Below are positions 37,373 to 48,406 of a DNA stretch of 53,226 nt, one piece after another. Position 1 is the stretch's first letter. Each line of letters starts with the position of its first letter. This stretch comes from Buttiauxella izardii (GTDB taxonomy: Bacteria > Pseudomonadota > Gammaproteobacteria > Enterobacterales > Enterobacteriaceae), in the NCBI RefSeq assembly GCF_003601925.1, contig NZ_QZWH01000069.1, positions 1 to 53,226 on the forward strand, written 5' to 3'. The notes under the pieces were generated by a model. The model worked only from the letters and a program-made list of their open reading frames with translations. It ran no database searches and had not been told where the DNA came from. A program made the translations under genes and the position numbers.

Positions 37373-37549
37373 ATCCAATATTTAGCATTTAAGTGTCCGT
37401 CATGCGGCGGTTCACAGTATCGCACTTCCCCCTACGATGTCCGAGAAACAAATCCCTATGGCGCTGTTTGTATCTTCTGTAAATCAGGGATGCACCTCCT
37501 TCATCGTCCGATGAGTGCGATTCATCAACATAACGTAGCTGCTCGCTAA
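37373..37549 (+). CDS. Zinc-ribbon microprotein, YmcF/YnfQ-like (cold-shock family), AUC start
   Basis: A 58-residue frame with no ATG, GTG or TTG near its 5' end. It encodes two CxxC knuckles (CPSC at residues 8-11 and CIFC at 33-36) separated by GGSQYRTSPYDVRETNPYGA, then CKSGM. That closely recalls the E. coli cold-shock microproteins YmcF and YnfQ, reported to start at non-canonical ATT codons. The best start here is ATC at 37373, five bases after AAGTAGG (37361-37367). An upstream in-frame TAG at 37364 rules out a longer product. Ribbon fold and zinc binding are inferred. Function is unknown. Confidence 0.72.
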   Translation: MQYLAFKCPSCGGSQYRTSPYDVRETNPYGAVCIFCKSGMHLLHRPMSAIHQHNVAAR

Positions 37550-37620
37550 GAGCGTATTCCGCTGGTTTTGCTTTCCCCACTCCTGCACTGTTACCATTCA
37601 GCCTCCATAACGGAGGAATA

Positions 37621-37857
37621 ATGAAAAAAATAACACTACTGCTTGGGGCGCTCATTCTCAGCGGCTGTTCATCATCTGAACCCACTGCACCCAAACCGCC
37701 GCAGGTTATCGGTACGCCGAACCCGGCTTCTGTTTACTGCTTAGCGAAAGGCGGTGAATTAAGAACGGTGAAAACCGATTTGGGCGAGCGCGGCGATTGC
37801 TTATTGCCGAGTGGAGAACGGATGGACCAGTGGGAGCTGTATCGACGCGACCACTAA
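37621..37857 (+). CDS. DUF333 lipoprotein, YoaF-like
   Basis: A 78-residue lipoprotein. It has a lipoprotein signal (KKITLLLGALILSGC, lipobox LSGC with lipidated C16), a short Pro-rich spacer and a DUF333 domain (PASVYCLAKGGELRTVKTDLG, CLLPSGERMDQWELYRR). It resembles E. coli YoaF. Ser after the lipidated Cys suggests outer-membrane sorting. CGGAGGA lies just before the ATG, a strong ribosome site. It follows the zinc-ribbon microprotein by 71 bases, and may share its transcript. A terminator follows. Confidence 0.86.
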   Translation: MKKITLLLGALILSGCSSSEPTAPKPPQVIGTPNPASVYCLAKGGELRTVKTDLGERGDCLLPSGERMDQWELYRRDH

Positions 37858-37861
37858 TAAT

Positions 37862-37887
37862 AAAAAACCCGCCTTAGGCGGGTTTTT
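37862..37887. terminator. Bidirectional terminator between DUF333 gene and dsbB
   Basis: Stem AAACCCGCC / GGCGGGTTT with loop TTA (37865-37885), A-run before and T-run after. It serves both converging genes. Confidence 0.92.
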
Positions 37888-37906
37888 GTCTTTCTGGAAG
37901 ATGAAA

Positions 37907-38437
37907 CTATCGACCGAACAGATCGCGGCGTTTAGGTTTGAAAGGCTGAGCAATCAAAACCAGCACGGCAATCACCAGGAAAATAGCAAAAATCCCCACC
38001 AACCACTGCACCATATCCAGCGTCAGGAATTCCCATTGGCGCACTGAACAGTCACCTGTTGCCACGAACACTGACGGTAACCACTTATCAAGCGGTAACC
38101 AACTCGGGAAGCGAGCGGCAAAATCGCAGGTTACAAACGGGGAAGGGTGAAGCTGAAGCATGGTGTGTTCCCACGCTAATTGCAGACCTTTCCCGGCGCT
38201 GTAAAGCCAAAGTGCAATCCCGGCATAACGCAACGGGGTTTTTGGCGCAATCGCACCGACAATCCCGGCACCCATAATGCCAAACAGCGCACAACGTTCA
38301 TAAATACACATCACACAAGGTTTCAGCATCATCACATGCTGGAACCACAATGCCACCATTTCCAGAGCGAAAGCGGTGAATGCCAGAAGAAGCCAGGCAC
38401 CACGCCCTCGGGAGCATTGGTTTAAATATCGCAACAT
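37907..38437 (-). CDS. dsbB: DsbB, disulfide oxidoreductase reoxidising DsbA
   Basis: A 176-residue four-helix inner-membrane protein passing electrons from DsbA to quinone. C41 and C44 (CVMC) in the first periplasmic loop and the second pair (VTCDF, GDCSV) are all present. The frame opens at 38506, but the ATG at 38437 gives the E. coli N-terminus [17 protein letters not shown] and length. It is downstream of nhaB, as in E. coli. Confidence 0.96.
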   Translation of the reverse strand: MLRYLNQCSRGRGAWLLLAFTAFALEMVALWFQHVMMLKPCVMCIYERCALFGIMGAGIVGAIAPKTPLRYAGIALWLYSAGKGLQLAWEHTMLQLHPSPFVTCDFAARFPSWLPLDKWLPSVFVATGDCSVRQWEFLTLDMVQWLVGIFAIFLVIAVLVLIAQPFKPKRRDLFGR

Positions 38438-38541
38438 AATCAGTATCCCTGCAACATGCGTTAAGTCGGCAGTGTAAACGAATTCGATCTCTGTGCCAGT
38501 AGGCACATCAAAATAACACGCTAATCGGATGTTTATCAGAC

Positions 38542-38579
38542 AAAAAACTAAACGGGCCGTAGACAGCCCGCTCAGTTTT
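38542..38579 (-). terminator. Intrinsic terminator of nhaB
   Basis: On the minus strand AAAACTGAGCGGGC, loop, GCCCGTTTAGTTTTTT: a long imperfect stem with T6. Confidence 0.78.
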
Positions 38580-38596
38580 GGTTAGTGCGTGATCGC

Positions 38597-40147
38597 TTAC
38601 ATAATCGGCGTTGAAATCCACCCGGCATGCGTCATCCATTCGGTGACAGGAACCAACGTAAACTCAACACACAGCAGGCCGACTAGCGTCAGTACCAGCG
38701 TATACGGTAACGCCATCAGCACCATGCGCCCGTAAGAAAGGCGAATCAGCGGCGCAAGAGCAGAAGTCAGCAGGAATAAGAACGCGGCCTGGCCATTGGG
38801 TGTGGCGACGGAAGGCAAGTTGGTGCCCGTGTTAATCGCCACCGCCAGCAATTCGAACTGCTTAAGATCGATGATACCGTGGGTGAGAGCGGCTTTCGCT
38901 TCGTTGATATACACGGTGCCAACAAACACGTTATCGGATATCGACGACAAAATACCGTTAAACAGATAGAACAACGCCAGTTGCGAATGGGGTTCGGCTT
39001 GCAATACAAACTGGATAACCGGAGTAAATAAATGCTGGTCGATGATCACGGCGACCACGGCAAAAAACACGGTCAGCAGCGCAGTAAACGGCAAGGCTTC
39101 GGTAAAGGCTTTACCAATCTGGTGTTCATCTGTCACGCCGCAAAGCGCGGTGGCAAAGATAATCACCGACAATCCAATCAGGCCAACTTCAGCCAAATGC
39201 AGCGCCAGCGCAATCACCAGCCAGACGCCAATTAACGCCTGAACCACTAATTTCACTTTATCCTGACGGGTCCGCTTCCTGGCACTTTGGGTATCGTAAT
39301 CCTGCAAAATACCACGAACTTTCTCCGGCAGTTGCTCGCCATAACCGAGGATTTTTGTGGTTTCCAACAATACGCAGGTCGCTAAACCGCAGATTAATAC
39401 CGGAATAGTCACCGGAGCCATTCGCAGCAAGAACTCGCCAAAGTGCCAACCGGCATTCTTCGCAATAATCAGGTTTTGCGGCTCGCCGACCATCGTCATT
39501 ACGCCGCCCAGCGCGGTGCCAACCCCTGCATGCATCATCAGGCTGCGCAAAAACGCGCGGAATTGTTCAAGCGTGGAGCGGTTATCACAATCAAGATGGC
39601 TATCATCCTGAATATCATCACCAAGCTCACCGGTCGAAGCCACGCGGTGATAGATATCATAAAAACCGACAGCCACGCTGATCACCACCGCAACCACGGT
39701 GAGTGCGTCCAGAAACGCAGACAAAAAGGCCGCAGCGATACAAAAAGAGAGCGAAAGCAGGATTTTTGATCGAATGCCGAGCAGCAGCTTGGTGAATACC
39801 AGCAGCAAAAGTTGCTTCATAAAGTAGATGCCCGCCACCATAAACATCAGCAGCAACAACACTTCAAGGTTTGAGGCAATTTCTTCTCGCACATGCTCGG
39901 CGCTGGTCATCCCAACAAACACGGCTTCAATGGCCAGCAGGCCGCCGGGTAATAGCGGGTAGCATTTCAATGCCATGGCGAGGGTGAAAATAAACTCGGC
40001 AACTAACAACCAGCCTGCAATAAACGGGCTAATAAACCAAAAAACTAAAGGGTTAATGACTAAAAAAGTCAGTAAAGTCAATTTGTACCAGTTGGGTGAT
40101 TGACCTAAAAAATTGCGAAAGAGTGCGCGCCCGGTAGACATTTCCAT
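38597..40147 (-). CDS. nhaB: NhaB, Na+/H+ antiporter
   Basis: A 516-residue electrogenic sodium/proton antiporter of the inner membrane, with many helices. It is close to E. coli NhaB throughout ([83 protein letters not shown]). It starts [16 protein letters not shown], aligned with the E. coli start. It is divergent from fadR with a 291-base shared control region. Confidence 0.96.
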   Translation of the reverse strand: MEMSTGRALFRNFLGQSPNWYKLTLLTFLVINPLVFWFISPFIAGWLLVAEFIFTLAMALKCYPLLPGGLLAIEAVFVGMTSAEHVREEIASNLEVLLLLMFMVAGIYFMKQLLLLVFTKLLLGIRSKILLSLSFCIAAAFLSAFLDALTVVAVVISVAVGFYDIYHRVASTGELGDDIQDDSHLDCDNRSTLEQFRAFLRSLMMHAGVGTALGGVMTMVGEPQNLIIAKNAGWHFGEFLLRMAPVTIPVLICGLATCVLLETTKILGYGEQLPEKVRGILQDYDTQSARKRTRQDKVKLVVQALIGVWLVIALALHLAEVGLIGLSVIIFATALCGVTDEHQIGKAFTEALPFTALLTVFFAVVAVIIDQHLFTPVIQFVLQAEPHSQLALFYLFNGILSSISDNVFVGTVYINEAKAALTHGIIDLKQFELLAVAINTGTNLPSVATPNGQAAFLFLLTSALAPLIRLSYGRMVLMALPYTLVLTLVGLLCVEFTLVPVTEWMTHAGWISTPIM

Positions 40148-40438
40148 CGTAGAATTTTCATGCTCCAGTTATCCCTATACATCCGGAAGGTCGGTGAGGA
40201 GACGCCATCCCCGTCCTCAAATCGAAATAATAAGGATAAATATGTTGAGTCAGTTGTGTCTTTTCAGGGTACTCGCGCACAAGATTTCAATCAAGGCGTA
40301 GGAATATTCTTTAGTTGTGTGATTACCTGCAAAATTAAACCATGATTCCAGAATTGAAAGCGGTCACCGCTACCTGCGCCGCAAGGCATCTGGTATGATG
40401 AGTCTCTTTAGCAAAACCTGTGTAATGGAAAGTCTACT

Positions 40439-41158
40439 ATGGTCATTAAGGCGCAGAGCCCAGCGGGTTTCGCGGAAGAATACATCATCGAAAGTATCTG
40501 GAATAACCGCTTTGCTCCGGGGACTATTCTTCCGGCTGAACGCGAATTATCCGAACTCATTGGTGTGACTCGTACCACATTGCGCGAGGTGCTTCAGCGT
40601 CTGGCGCGTGATGGCTGGTTAACAATCCAGCATGGCAAGCCGACCAAAGTGAATAACTTCTGGGAAACTTCCGGTTTAAACATTCTGGAAACACTGGCGC
40701 GTCTCGATCACGACAGCGTGCCGCAGTTGATTGATAACCTGCTGTCAGTGCGAACCAACATTTCCACCATCTTTATTCGTACCGCTGTTCGTCAGCATCC
40801 GGATAAAGCGCAAGAAGTTCTGGCGACCGCGAACAGTGTTGAAGACCATGCTGATGCGTTTGCAAAGCTTGATTACAACATCTTCCGTGGCCTGGCATTT
40901 GCCTCAGGCAACCCGATTTACGGTCTAATCCTTAATGGAATGAAAGGGTTATACACCCGTATCGGGCGTCATTATTTCTCAAGTCCGGAAGCACGTAGCC
41001 TGGCGTTAGGTTTCTACCATCGTCTGGCGGAAATTTGCCAGCAAGGCTTGCACGATCAAGTATTTGATACCGTGCGTACCTACGGGCGTGAAAGTGGTGA
41101 AATCTGGCATCGGATGCAGAAAAATTTACCTGGCGATTTGGCAATGCATAGCCGTTAA
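40439..41158 (+). CDS. fadR: FadR, GntR-family fatty-acid regulator
   Basis: A 239-residue repressor of beta-oxidation genes and activator of fabA/fabB. It is released from DNA by long-chain acyl-CoA, the product of FadD. It has an N-terminal winged helix (about 10-72; [32 protein letters not shown]) and a C-terminal acyl-CoA-binding domain with Gly residues near [25 protein letters not shown]. It is divergent from nhaB. Confidence 0.97.
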   Translation: MVIKAQSPAGFAEEYIIESIWNNRFAPGTILPAERELSELIGVTRTTLREVLQRLARDGWLTIQHGKPTKVNNFWETSGLNILETLARLDHDSVPQLIDNLLSVRTNISTIFIRTAVRQHPDKAQEVLATANSVEDHADAFAKLDYNIFRGLAFASGNPIYGLILNGMKGLYTRIGRHYFSSPEARSLALGFYHRLAEICQQGLHDQVFDTVRTYGRESGEIWHRMQKNLPGDLAMHSR

Positions 41159-41188
41159 GCGTGCATTTCTAGCCCATAAAGCACAACG

Positions 41189-41219
41189 AAAAACGCTTCC
41201 CGAAGGAAGCGTTTTTTTA
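41189..41219. terminator. Bidirectional terminator between fadR and ycgB
   Basis: Stem AACGCTTCC, loop CGAA, GGAAGCGTT with flanking A- and T-runs. It ends both converging genes. Confidence 0.92.
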
Positions 41220-41222
41220 TGA

Positions 41223-42758
41223 CTACAAACTATTGAGCCGCGGTGGGCAGCGTTCCAGCAGTTCAACACTGCCATCTTCGTTTTGCTGTTCAAGCGTCAC
41301 GTCGAAGCCCCAAAGGCGATGAACATGTTTGAGCACTTCACGGCGGCCTTTATCCAGCGGCGCGCGGTTATGCGGGATGTATCGCAAAGTCAGCGAGCGG
41401 TCACCGCGTAAATCCACATTCCAGACCTGAATATTCGGTTCAAGGTTGCTGAGATTGTATTGGGCCGAAAGCTCCGCACGAATCTTGCGATAACCCTCTT
41501 CATTATGAATCGCCGCAATTTCCAGATAGTTATTGCGGTCGTCGTCCAGCACCGTAAACAGGCGGAAATCACGCATCAGTTTTGGCGACAAGAATTGGCT
41601 GATAAAACTTTCATCTTTGAAATCACGCATCGCGAAATGCAGCGTTTCCAGCCAGTCTTTACCTGCAATATCCGGGAACCAATAACGGTCTTCTTCCGTC
41701 GGTGATTGGCAAATGCGTTTGATATCCTGGAACATCGCAAAGCCAAGCGCATACGGGTTAATGCCGCTGTACCACGGGCTGTTATACGGCGGCTGGAACA
41801 CCACATTTGTATGGCTATGCAAAAACTCCAGCATGAACCGATCGGTCACTTTTCCTTCATCATACAGATGGTTAAGAATGGTATAGTGCCAGAACGTCGC
41901 CCAGCCTTCGTTCATCACCTGCGTCTGTTTCTGCGGATAAAAATACTGGCTGACTTTACGCACAATACGCAAAATCTCACGCTGCCAGGACTCCAGCAAT
42001 GGCGCGTTTTTCTCCATAAAATAGAGCAAGTTTTCCTGCGGCTCTGAAGGGTAACGACGCGCTTCAGCGACCGTTTTTTCTTCTTCACGACGCGGCAACG
42101 TGCGCCACAGCGTATTCACCTGGCTTTGCAGATACTCTTCGCGGCTTTTCTGCCGGGCAGTCTCTTCTTGCAGCGAAATTTTTTGCGGGCGTTTATAGCG
42201 ATCAACGCCGTAATTCATCAGCGCATGGCAAGAGTCGAGCAAGCGCTCCACTTCGTCCACGCCATAACGTTCTTCGCACTCGGTAATGTATTTACGGGCG
42301 AAAATAAGGTAATCGATAATCGAGCTGGCGTCAGTCCAGCTACGGAACAAATAGTTGTTTTTGAAGAAGGAGTTATGCCCATAACAAGCATGCGCAATCA
42401 CCAGCGCCTGCATAGTGATGGTGTTTTCTTCCATTAAATAAGCGATACACGGATTGGAGTTGATCACAATCTCGTAAGCCAGGCCCTGTTGACCATGCTT
42501 ATACAAGCGCTCCGTTTCAATGAATTTCTTACCAAACGACCAGTGCGGATAGTTAATCGGCATCCCGACGCTCGAATACGCATCCATCATTTGTTCGGAG
42601 GTAATCACTTCAATTTGATGAGGATAAGTCTCCAGCCGATAGAGTTTGGCAACACGGTCTATCTCTGCGAGGTAGACATCAAGCAGCTCGAACGTCCAGT
42701 CAGGTCCATCACTTAGACGTTTAGAATCCTTTGTGGCGGAATCAGTAACAATAGCCAT
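41223..42758 (-). CDS. ycgB: YcgB, SpoVR-family protein
   Basis: A 511-residue SpoVR-family protein very close to E. coli YcgB, a sigma-S-dependent protein of unknown biochemical function commonly linked with YeaG/YeaH. Conserved blocks include HACYGHNSFFKNNYLF, MNEGWATFWHYTILNHLYDEG (HACYGH and NEGWATFWHY look metalloprotease-like) and LRGDRSLTLRYIPHNRAPL. The frame opens at 42896, but the ATG at 42758 gives the E. coli-like N-terminus and length, with GAGG upstream. Confidence 0.94.
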   Translation of the reverse strand: MAIVTDSATKDSKRLSDGPDWTFELLDVYLAEIDRVAKLYRLETYPHQIEVITSEQMMDAYSSVGMPINYPHWSFGKKFIETERLYKHGQQGLAYEIVINSNPCIAYLMEENTITMQALVIAHACYGHNSFFKNNYLFRSWTDASSIIDYLIFARKYITECEERYGVDEVERLLDSCHALMNYGVDRYKRPQKISLQEETARQKSREEYLQSQVNTLWRTLPRREEEKTVAEARRYPSEPQENLLYFMEKNAPLLESWQREILRIVRKVSQYFYPQKQTQVMNEGWATFWHYTILNHLYDEGKVTDRFMLEFLHSHTNVVFQPPYNSPWYSGINPYALGFAMFQDIKRICQSPTEEDRYWFPDIAGKDWLETLHFAMRDFKDESFISQFLSPKLMRDFRLFTVLDDDRNNYLEIAAIHNEEGYRKIRAELSAQYNLSNLEPNIQVWNVDLRGDRSLTLRYIPHNRAPLDKGRREVLKHVHRLWGFDVTLEQQNEDGSVELLERCPPRLNSL

Positions 42759-43084
42759 CAGCGCGCCCTCATTGTTGGCGGCTCTCTCTGGATGGAAAGC
42801 CTCACTTTCAAGAATAGACAACTCCTGAAACTTAGCAGCGGCAAGCAAAATTTTTTCGACGCGATTAACGTATTTCAATACCCCGCATTTAACCAAACAG
42901 GCAGCATAATATTTTGTCGATAATATCTTCCTGCGTAGGAGATTCTAATTAACGCGATGCTGCTATATCAGGTCAGGATGTGAGGAAAGTCACTATAACA
43001 AAGCCATATGTTGAATAACATTTTCATCTGAGTTATCAATTTGTAATCAGAAGATTATTCTTTTAGCTAAATGGTGGAATTGTT

Positions 43085-44383
43085 ATGCGTGTTGTGGTGC
43101 TGGGAAGTGGCGTAGTCGGTGTCAGCAGTGCCTGGTATTTACGCCAGGCTGGGCATGATGTCACGGTTATCGACAGGGAAGCGGGGCCAGCAATGGAAAC
43201 CAGCGCGGCGAATGCCGGGCAAATCTCACCGGGTTATGCGGCACCCTGGGCCGCACCTGGCGTTCCCCTCAAAGCCATTAAATGGATGTTCCAACGCCAC
43301 GCGCCGCTGGCGATAAGCCTCGACGGCACGCAATTCCAGTTGAAATGGATGCTGCAAATGCTGCGCAACTGCGACATGCGCCATTACATGGAAAACAAAG
43401 GCCGCATGGTGCGCCTCGCGGAATACAGCCGTGATTGCCTGAAAGAACTGCGTCACACCACCAATATTCAATACGAAGGACGGCAGGGCGGCACGTTACA
43501 ATTGTTCCGCACCGCGCAGCAGTACGAAAACGCCGCTAAAGATATCGCTGTGCTGGAAGACGCTGGCGTACCATATCAATTGCTTGAGGCCAGCCGCTTA
43601 GCAGAAGTCGAACCCGCTCTGGTGGATGTGGCCCATAAGCTGACTGGCGGCCTGCGTTTACCCAACGATGAAACTGGCGATTGCCAGCTCTTCACCCAAA
43701 ACCTGGCGCGCATGGCGGCAGAGGCGGGCGTGGTGTTTCGTTACAACACGCCCGTCGATCGTCTGCTTTACGAAGGGCAAAGTATTTATGGCGTGCAGTG
43801 TGGTAAAGAAGTTGTCAAAGCGGACGCTTATGTCGTCGCTTTCGGTTCCTACTCCACCGGTTTACTGAAAAACATCGTTGATATTCCTGTCTATCCGCTC
43901 AAAGGCTATTCACTGACCATTCCCATCGCCGATGAGCAGGGCGCGCCGGTTTCGACTATTCTCGATGAGACATACAAAATTGCTATCACGCGTTTTGACC
44001 AGCGTATTCGTGTCGGCGGGATGGCAGAAATTGTCGGTTTCAACACCGAGTTACTGCAACCGCGCCGTGAAACTCTGGAAATGGTGGTGCGTGACCTTTA
44101 CCCGCGTGGCGGTCATGTTGAACAAGCGACATTCTGGACGGGCTTACGCCCCATGACGCCAGACGGCACGCCGATTGTTGGGCGCACACCGTTCAAAAAC
44201 CTGTGGCTCAATACGGGCCATGGCACGCTGGGTTGGACGATGGCCTGCGGTTCCGGCCAGATGCTCAGCGATTTAATTTCTGGAAGAACGCCCGCCATTC
44301 CATTTGACGATCTCGCGGTTGCGCGTTACCTCCCAGGTTTTAGCCCGACGGGCTCACAGCGTTTGCATAACGCTCATAATTAA
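43085..44383 (+). CDS. dadA: DadA, D-amino acid dehydrogenase small subunit
   Basis: FAD-dependent membrane-associated enzyme oxidising D-alanine to pyruvate. It has 432 residues, with an N-terminal dinucleotide-binding motif [28 protein letters not shown] and C-terminal [14 protein letters not shown]. Together with DadX it lets the cell use L-alanine. dadX follows after 19 bases. Lrp and CRP regulate the operon in E. coli; no confident sites were assigned here. Confidence 0.97.
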   Translation: MRVVVLGSGVVGVSSAWYLRQAGHDVTVIDREAGPAMETSAANAGQISPGYAAPWAAPGVPLKAIKWMFQRHAPLAISLDGTQFQLKWMLQMLRNCDMRHYMENKGRMVRLAEYSRDCLKELRHTTNIQYEGRQGGTLQLFRTAQQYENAAKDIAVLEDAGVPYQLLEASRLAEVEPALVDVAHKLTGGLRLPNDETGDCQLFTQNLARMAAEAGVVFRYNTPVDRLLYEGQSIYGVQCGKEVVKADAYVVAFGSYSTGLLKNIVDIPVYPLKGYSLTIPIADEQGAPVSTILDETYKIAITRFDQRIRVGGMAEIVGFNTELLQPRRETLEMVVRDLYPRGGHVEQATFWTGLRPMTPDGTPIVGRTPFKNLWLNTGHGTLGWTMACGSGQMLSDLISGRTPAIPFDDLAVARYLPGFSPTGSQRLHNAHN

Positions 44384-44402
44384 TTTTAACCAAGGAGCGG
44401 AG

Positions 44403-45476
44403 ATGACCCGTCCGGTTATGGCGACGCTGAACCTCAGCGCGCTGCGTAACAATTTAAACGTTGTCCGCCAGGCGGCACCCCATTCGCGAGTCTGGTCAGT
44501 CGTGAAAGCGAATGCTTACGGTCATGGTCTTGAACGCGTTTGGTCGGCTTTAGGTGAAACCGACGGTTTCGCAATGTTGAACATCGAAGAGGCGATTTTA
44601 CTGCGTGAGCGCGGGTGGAAAGGGCCGATTCTGATGCTCGAAGGTTTCTTCCACGCTGATGAATTGCCGCTGTTTGACCAGTATCGTCTGACGACCAGTT
44701 TACACAGCAACTGGCAAGTCAAAGCCTTAGCCAATGCCAAATTGAATGCGCCGTTAGATGTTTACCTCAAAATCAACAGTGGAATGAACCGCCTGGGCTT
44801 CAGCCCTGATCGTATTCATTCCATCTGGCAGCAACTGCGCGCCATTGCCAACGTCGGGCAACTCACGCTGATGGCGCATTTTGCCGATGCCGAGCAAACC
44901 GACGGTATTGACGAGCCGATGAAACTCATTGAGCAGGCGGCGGAAGGGCTGGATTGCCCGCGTTCTCTCTCCAATTCTGCGGCGACGTTGTGGCACCCGG
45001 AAGCGCATTTTGACTGGGTTCGACCTGGAATCATCCTGTATGGCGCATCACCGAGCGGCCAGTGGTGCGATGTCGCGACCAGCGGTCTGCAACCGGTCAT
45101 GAGTCTGCAAAGTGAAATTATCGGCATTCAAAACCTGAAAGCGGGCGATGCGGTAGGTTATGGCAGCCGTTATCGGGCCAACGGCGAACAGCGGATTGGC
45201 GTAGTGGCTTGTGGTTATGCCGATGGTTATCCGCGGATCGCGCCGACGGGCACGCCAGTTCGCGTTGACGGCGTGCTGACTCACACTGTCGGTGCCATTT
45301 CCATGGATATGTTGACCGTAGATCTTACGCCTTGCCCGAATGCCGGGATTGGTAGCCCGGTCGAACTGTGGGGCAATACGGTGAAAATTGATGATGTGGC
45401 TCATGCCGCAGGAACGGTGGGGTACGAATTAATGTGCGCCTTAGCGCCGCGTGTGCCAGTAGTTACACAGTTTTAA
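44403..45476 (+). CDS. dadX: DadX, catabolic alanine racemase
   Basis: A 357-residue PLP-dependent racemase interconverting L- and D-alanine. PLP lysine K35 lies in WSVVKANAYGHG, and the catalytic tyrosine region CGYADGYPR and GAISMDMLTVDLT are present. The frame is open from within dadA (44304), but the ATG at 44403 with AAGGAGCGGAG immediately upstream is the start. A BIME follows the gene. Confidence 0.97.
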   Translation: MTRPVMATLNLSALRNNLNVVRQAAPHSRVWSVVKANAYGHGLERVWSALGETDGFAMLNIEEAILLRERGWKGPILMLEGFFHADELPLFDQYRLTTSLHSNWQVKALANAKLNAPLDVYLKINSGMNRLGFSPDRIHSIWQQLRAIANVGQLTLMAHFADAEQTDGIDEPMKLIEQAAEGLDCPRSLSNSAATLWHPEAHFDWVRPGIILYGASPSGQWCDVATSGLQPVMSLQSEIIGIQNLKAGDAVGYGSRYRANGEQRIGVVACGYADGYPRIAPTGTPVRVDGVLTHTVGAISMDMLTVDLTPCPNAGIGSPVELWGNTVKIDDVAHAAGTVGYELMCALAPRVPVVTQF

Positions 45477-45481
45477 AAAAA

Positions 45482-45556
45482 TGGTGGATGACGCATGCGC
45501 TTATTCACCCTACGTTTAAGAGTTGTAGGTCGGATAAGCGCAAGCGTCATCCGACA
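45482..45556. repeat. BIME: two inverted REP elements after dadX
   Basis: REP 1, beginning GGTGGATGACGCATGCGC (45483 on), and REP 2, GTAGGTCGGATAAGCGCAAG (45525 on) through CATCCGACA, are inverted palindromic elements with the GGATGACGC...GCGCTTAT core of enterobacterial REPs. They fill the space between convergent dadX and nhaP2 and may limit 3' decay or read-through. Confidence 0.85.
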
Positions 45557-45566
45557 CAAACCCAAT

Positions 45567-47297
45567 TTACTCGGTTTCTTCGCTTTCCACGCGCACACCG
45601 ATTTTGCGCACCTGGTTATCTTCTTTCTCGGCCACCGTCCAAATCATTCCGGCAAACTCTACCTGGTCACCCACAACCGGCGCACCACCTAACATCCCGA
45701 CCACGAACTCGCCCAGCGTTTGCTGCGTGTCGACACTATCGTCAAGCTCCAGGCCGTAAATGGTCGCGACATCGGCAAACTGCGCGCTGGCCTCCAGAAT
45801 AAAGTCACCAAAGAAGCGCTGATCGAGCGCCACGGGCGGCGACTGGCTAAACATTTTGCCCAGCGCGGGTAAATCACGCTCGCGGCCAATCACGCACAGC
45901 ACATCGCCCACTTGCAAACGGGTGCGGTCGTTGGGATGCAGCAGCGTGTTGTCACGGAATAGCGCGGCAATACGCGTGTCCTGCGGCATTTTCAGGTCAC
46001 GAAGTGACGCGCCAATACACCATTTGTCTTCGCTAAGCTGGTAAACAAACTGCTCCCACGGGTTTTCCGGATGAATATCCAGCCCGACGCGAGAAACCGG
46101 CCAGCCGACAGGCGGAACCACCACTTTGGCTTTCTTAGCCGCCCAGCCGAGCGACGTGCCCTGCAATAACAGCGACACCAATACCACGAAAAACGCCACA
46201 TTAAAGAACAGACGCGCGTTCTCAAGCCCCGCCATCATTGGGAATACCGCGAGGATAATCGGCACCGCGCCACGTAACCCAACCCAACTGATAAACACGC
46301 GCTCGCGCAGATTAAAGCCACGGAACGGCAGCAGGCCGAGGAACACCGAAAGCGGGCGAGCAAAGAAAATCATCCAGATGGACAACAGCAGCGCTGGAAT
46401 GGCAATCGGCAGCAAATCGGTCGGATTCACCAACAGCCCCAGCACCAGGAACATACCAATTTGTGCAAACCACGCCAGCCCGTCAAAGTTTTGCAGAATG
46501 CCAAAACGGCTGCGAATAGGGCGGTTGCCGAGCACGAAACCACACAGATAAACCGCCAGAATGCCGCTGCCGTCTAACGCGGTGGTGATGCCGAACACCA
46601 TAATCCCGCCGCTCAGCGCCAGTAACGGATACAACCCTTGCGGCAGCGTAATACGGTTGATCATCTGCAACAGCAAATAACCACCGCCGAGGCCGAGCAC
46701 AATCCCGAGGCCAAATTGCTGAATGATATCCATCAGGAACATCCAGCTCAGGCCGGTTTGCCCGTGCTGAATCATCTCTATCAGCGTAATGGTTAAAAAC
46801 ACCGCCATCGGGTCGTTACTGCCGGACTCAATTTCAAGCGTCGCGCCCACACGTTCGTTCAACCCTTTACCGCCGAGCAATGAAAACACCGCTGCGGCAT
46901 CCGTTGAACCGACGATTGCGCCAATCAGCAAGCCTTCAATCAGGTTGAGATTAAATAGCCAGGCGGCTGCCATGCCGGTCAACCCAGAAGTGATCAGCAC
47001 GCCAACGGTAGCAAGAGAAAGTGCGGGGCCGAGGGCGACGCGAAACGAACTGGCCTGAGTGCGCATTCCGCCATCAAGCAGAATCACCGCCAACGCCAGG
47101 TTACTGATTAAATACGCAAAAGGATAATTATCAAACGGGATGCCGCCGATTCCGTCAATCCCTGCCAACATACCGATGGCGAGGAAGATAACCAGAATGG
47201 GGATACCAAGACGAGAGGAAAATGAACTTAATAAGATGCTACAAGTTACCAGTACGGAACCTAAAATAAACAGACTGACTATCGCCCCTGCGTCCAA
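45567..47297 (-). CDS. nhaP2: NhaP2/CvrA, K+(Na+)/H+ antiporter
   Basis: A 576-residue CPA1-family cation/proton antiporter. It has a membrane domain (about 1-390; [31 protein letters not shown] with conserved acidic residues), a TrkA-C-type nucleotide-linked domain (about 400-480) and a C-terminal CorC_HlyC domain (about 490-570). E. coli YcgO/CvrA is the counterpart, active in K+ homeostasis and regulated by PtsN in some enterobacteria. Confidence 0.94.
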   Translation of the reverse strand: MDAGAIVSLFILGSVLVTCSILLSSFSSRLGIPILVIFLAIGMLAGIDGIGGIPFDNYPFAYLISNLALAVILLDGGMRTQASSFRVALGPALSLATVGVLITSGLTGMAAAWLFNLNLIEGLLIGAIVGSTDAAAVFSLLGGKGLNERVGATLEIESGSNDPMAVFLTITLIEMIQHGQTGLSWMFLMDIIQQFGLGIVLGLGGGYLLLQMINRITLPQGLYPLLALSGGIMVFGITTALDGSGILAVYLCGFVLGNRPIRSRFGILQNFDGLAWFAQIGMFLVLGLLVNPTDLLPIAIPALLLSIWMIFFARPLSVFLGLLPFRGFNLRERVFISWVGLRGAVPIILAVFPMMAGLENARLFFNVAFFVVLVSLLLQGTSLGWAAKKAKVVVPPVGWPVSRVGLDIHPENPWEQFVYQLSEDKWCIGASLRDLKMPQDTRIAALFRDNTLLHPNDRTRLQVGDVLCVIGRERDLPALGKMFSQSPPVALDQRFFGDFILEASAQFADVATIYGLELDDSVDTQQTLGEFVVGMLGGAPVVGDQVEFAGMIWTVAEKEDNQVRKIGVRVESEETE

Positions 47298-47388
47298 AAT
47301 TATCTTTCTCCTTTGCGTGTGTAACTATTTGTGGAGCAAATTTTAACACGGAAAGCATTGATTCATTGTGCTTTCTGAGCGCCATATC

Positions 47389-48309
47389 TCATTTATTTTG
47401 ACCGATGACCGGATGCCCGCTAATGGTCAAACTAGCCGTCTGACCGTCGTGTTGCAGTTCACCATAAGCGCCTAAAGGCAACGTAACGGTTTCTGGTTCA
47501 TGGCCGAACGGTAAACCACGCAATACAGGAATCGATAACCGCTGCTGCAACATTCGGTACATTTCGTCGAAATCGTAGTCGCCGTCATAATCGCTTAACG
47601 TTGCGCCATTGAAACTTCCCAGAATCAGCGCTTTCTGGCGCGCTAAAATCCCGGCGTGATGAAGTTGCAACAACAAACGCTCCACGCGGAATGGATGTTC
47701 GTTGATATCTTCAACCACCAAAATACCGCCATCAATCACCGGCAGCCACGGCGAGCCAATCATCGACACCAGCATCGCCAGGTTCCCGCCCCAAAGAGTG
47801 CCGCTCGCCGAGCACGCAGGTGTCGGGCTTTGCCAGTTCACGGTGAATTTGGGTTCAGTAATGGCCTGCCAGAAATGCTGCCAGGTATAGCTATTTAACT
47901 CTTCCGCACCAAAATTACCCGCAAGCATCGGGCCACTAAACGTTATCGTTCCGGTCTGCGAAAGCAGCGCGAGTTGGATTGCCGTGAAATCACTATGCCC
48001 GCAGATAATCGGTGTGCGTTCGCGAAAGGCGTGAGCCAGGCTTGAATAGTCGATATTTTCCAGCAGGCGCGTCGCGCCGTAACCGCCACGCACTGCCAAC
48101 ACGATGTCGCACTCTGGCGGAAGGGCAGATAAATCCTGAATATCCGCCAGTCTTTGTTCGTCCGTTCCAGCAAAACGCTGGAAGCGCCGGGTCACGACAG
48201 ATTGGTTTTCTACCCGGTGTCCCGAGGCTTTCAGGCGCTCAATACCGCGAGCGGCGGCAACCTGATTAACACAGAAACCTGAAGGGGCAATTAAACGAAT
48301 CGTCGACAT
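47389..48309 (-). CDS. ldcA: LdcA, murein tetrapeptide L,D-carboxypeptidase
   Basis: A 306-residue cytoplasmic S66 serine peptidase that removes terminal D-Ala from recycled murein tetrapeptide. The nucleophile serine in CGHSDFTA, the glutamate in VVEDINEHPFRVERLL and the histidine in GLPFGHEPETVTLPLG form the expected triad. It is divergent from emtA, another murein enzyme, as in E. coli. Confidence 0.96.
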   Translation of the reverse strand: MSTIRLIAPSGFCVNQVAAARGIERLKASGHRVENQSVVTRRFQRFAGTDEQRLADIQDLSALPPECDIVLAVRGGYGATRLLENIDYSSLAHAFRERTPIICGHSDFTAIQLALLSQTGTITFSGPMLAGNFGAEELNSYTWQHFWQAITEPKFTVNWQSPTPACSASGTLWGGNLAMLVSMIGSPWLPVIDGGILVVEDINEHPFRVERLLLQLHHAGILARQKALILGSFNGATLSDYDGDYDFDEMYRMLQQRLSIPVLRGLPFGHEPETVTLPLGAYGELQHDGQTASLTISGHPVIGQNK

Positions 48310-48406
48310 GGCATTTCCTTGCTGAAAGTGAATTGGTTATCATGCCGCTAGAAATGGCGGTTGTCACCCGCCAGACGGCAATGAATCTGAGTAAAGGATA
48401 ATACGT

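Noticed and set aside
37389-37694. 101-codon minus-strand open frame over the zinc-ribbon microprotein and the DUF333 gene
   Set aside because: The plus strand encodes conserved CxxC motifs and a lipoprotein signal here. The antisense frame is a shadow.
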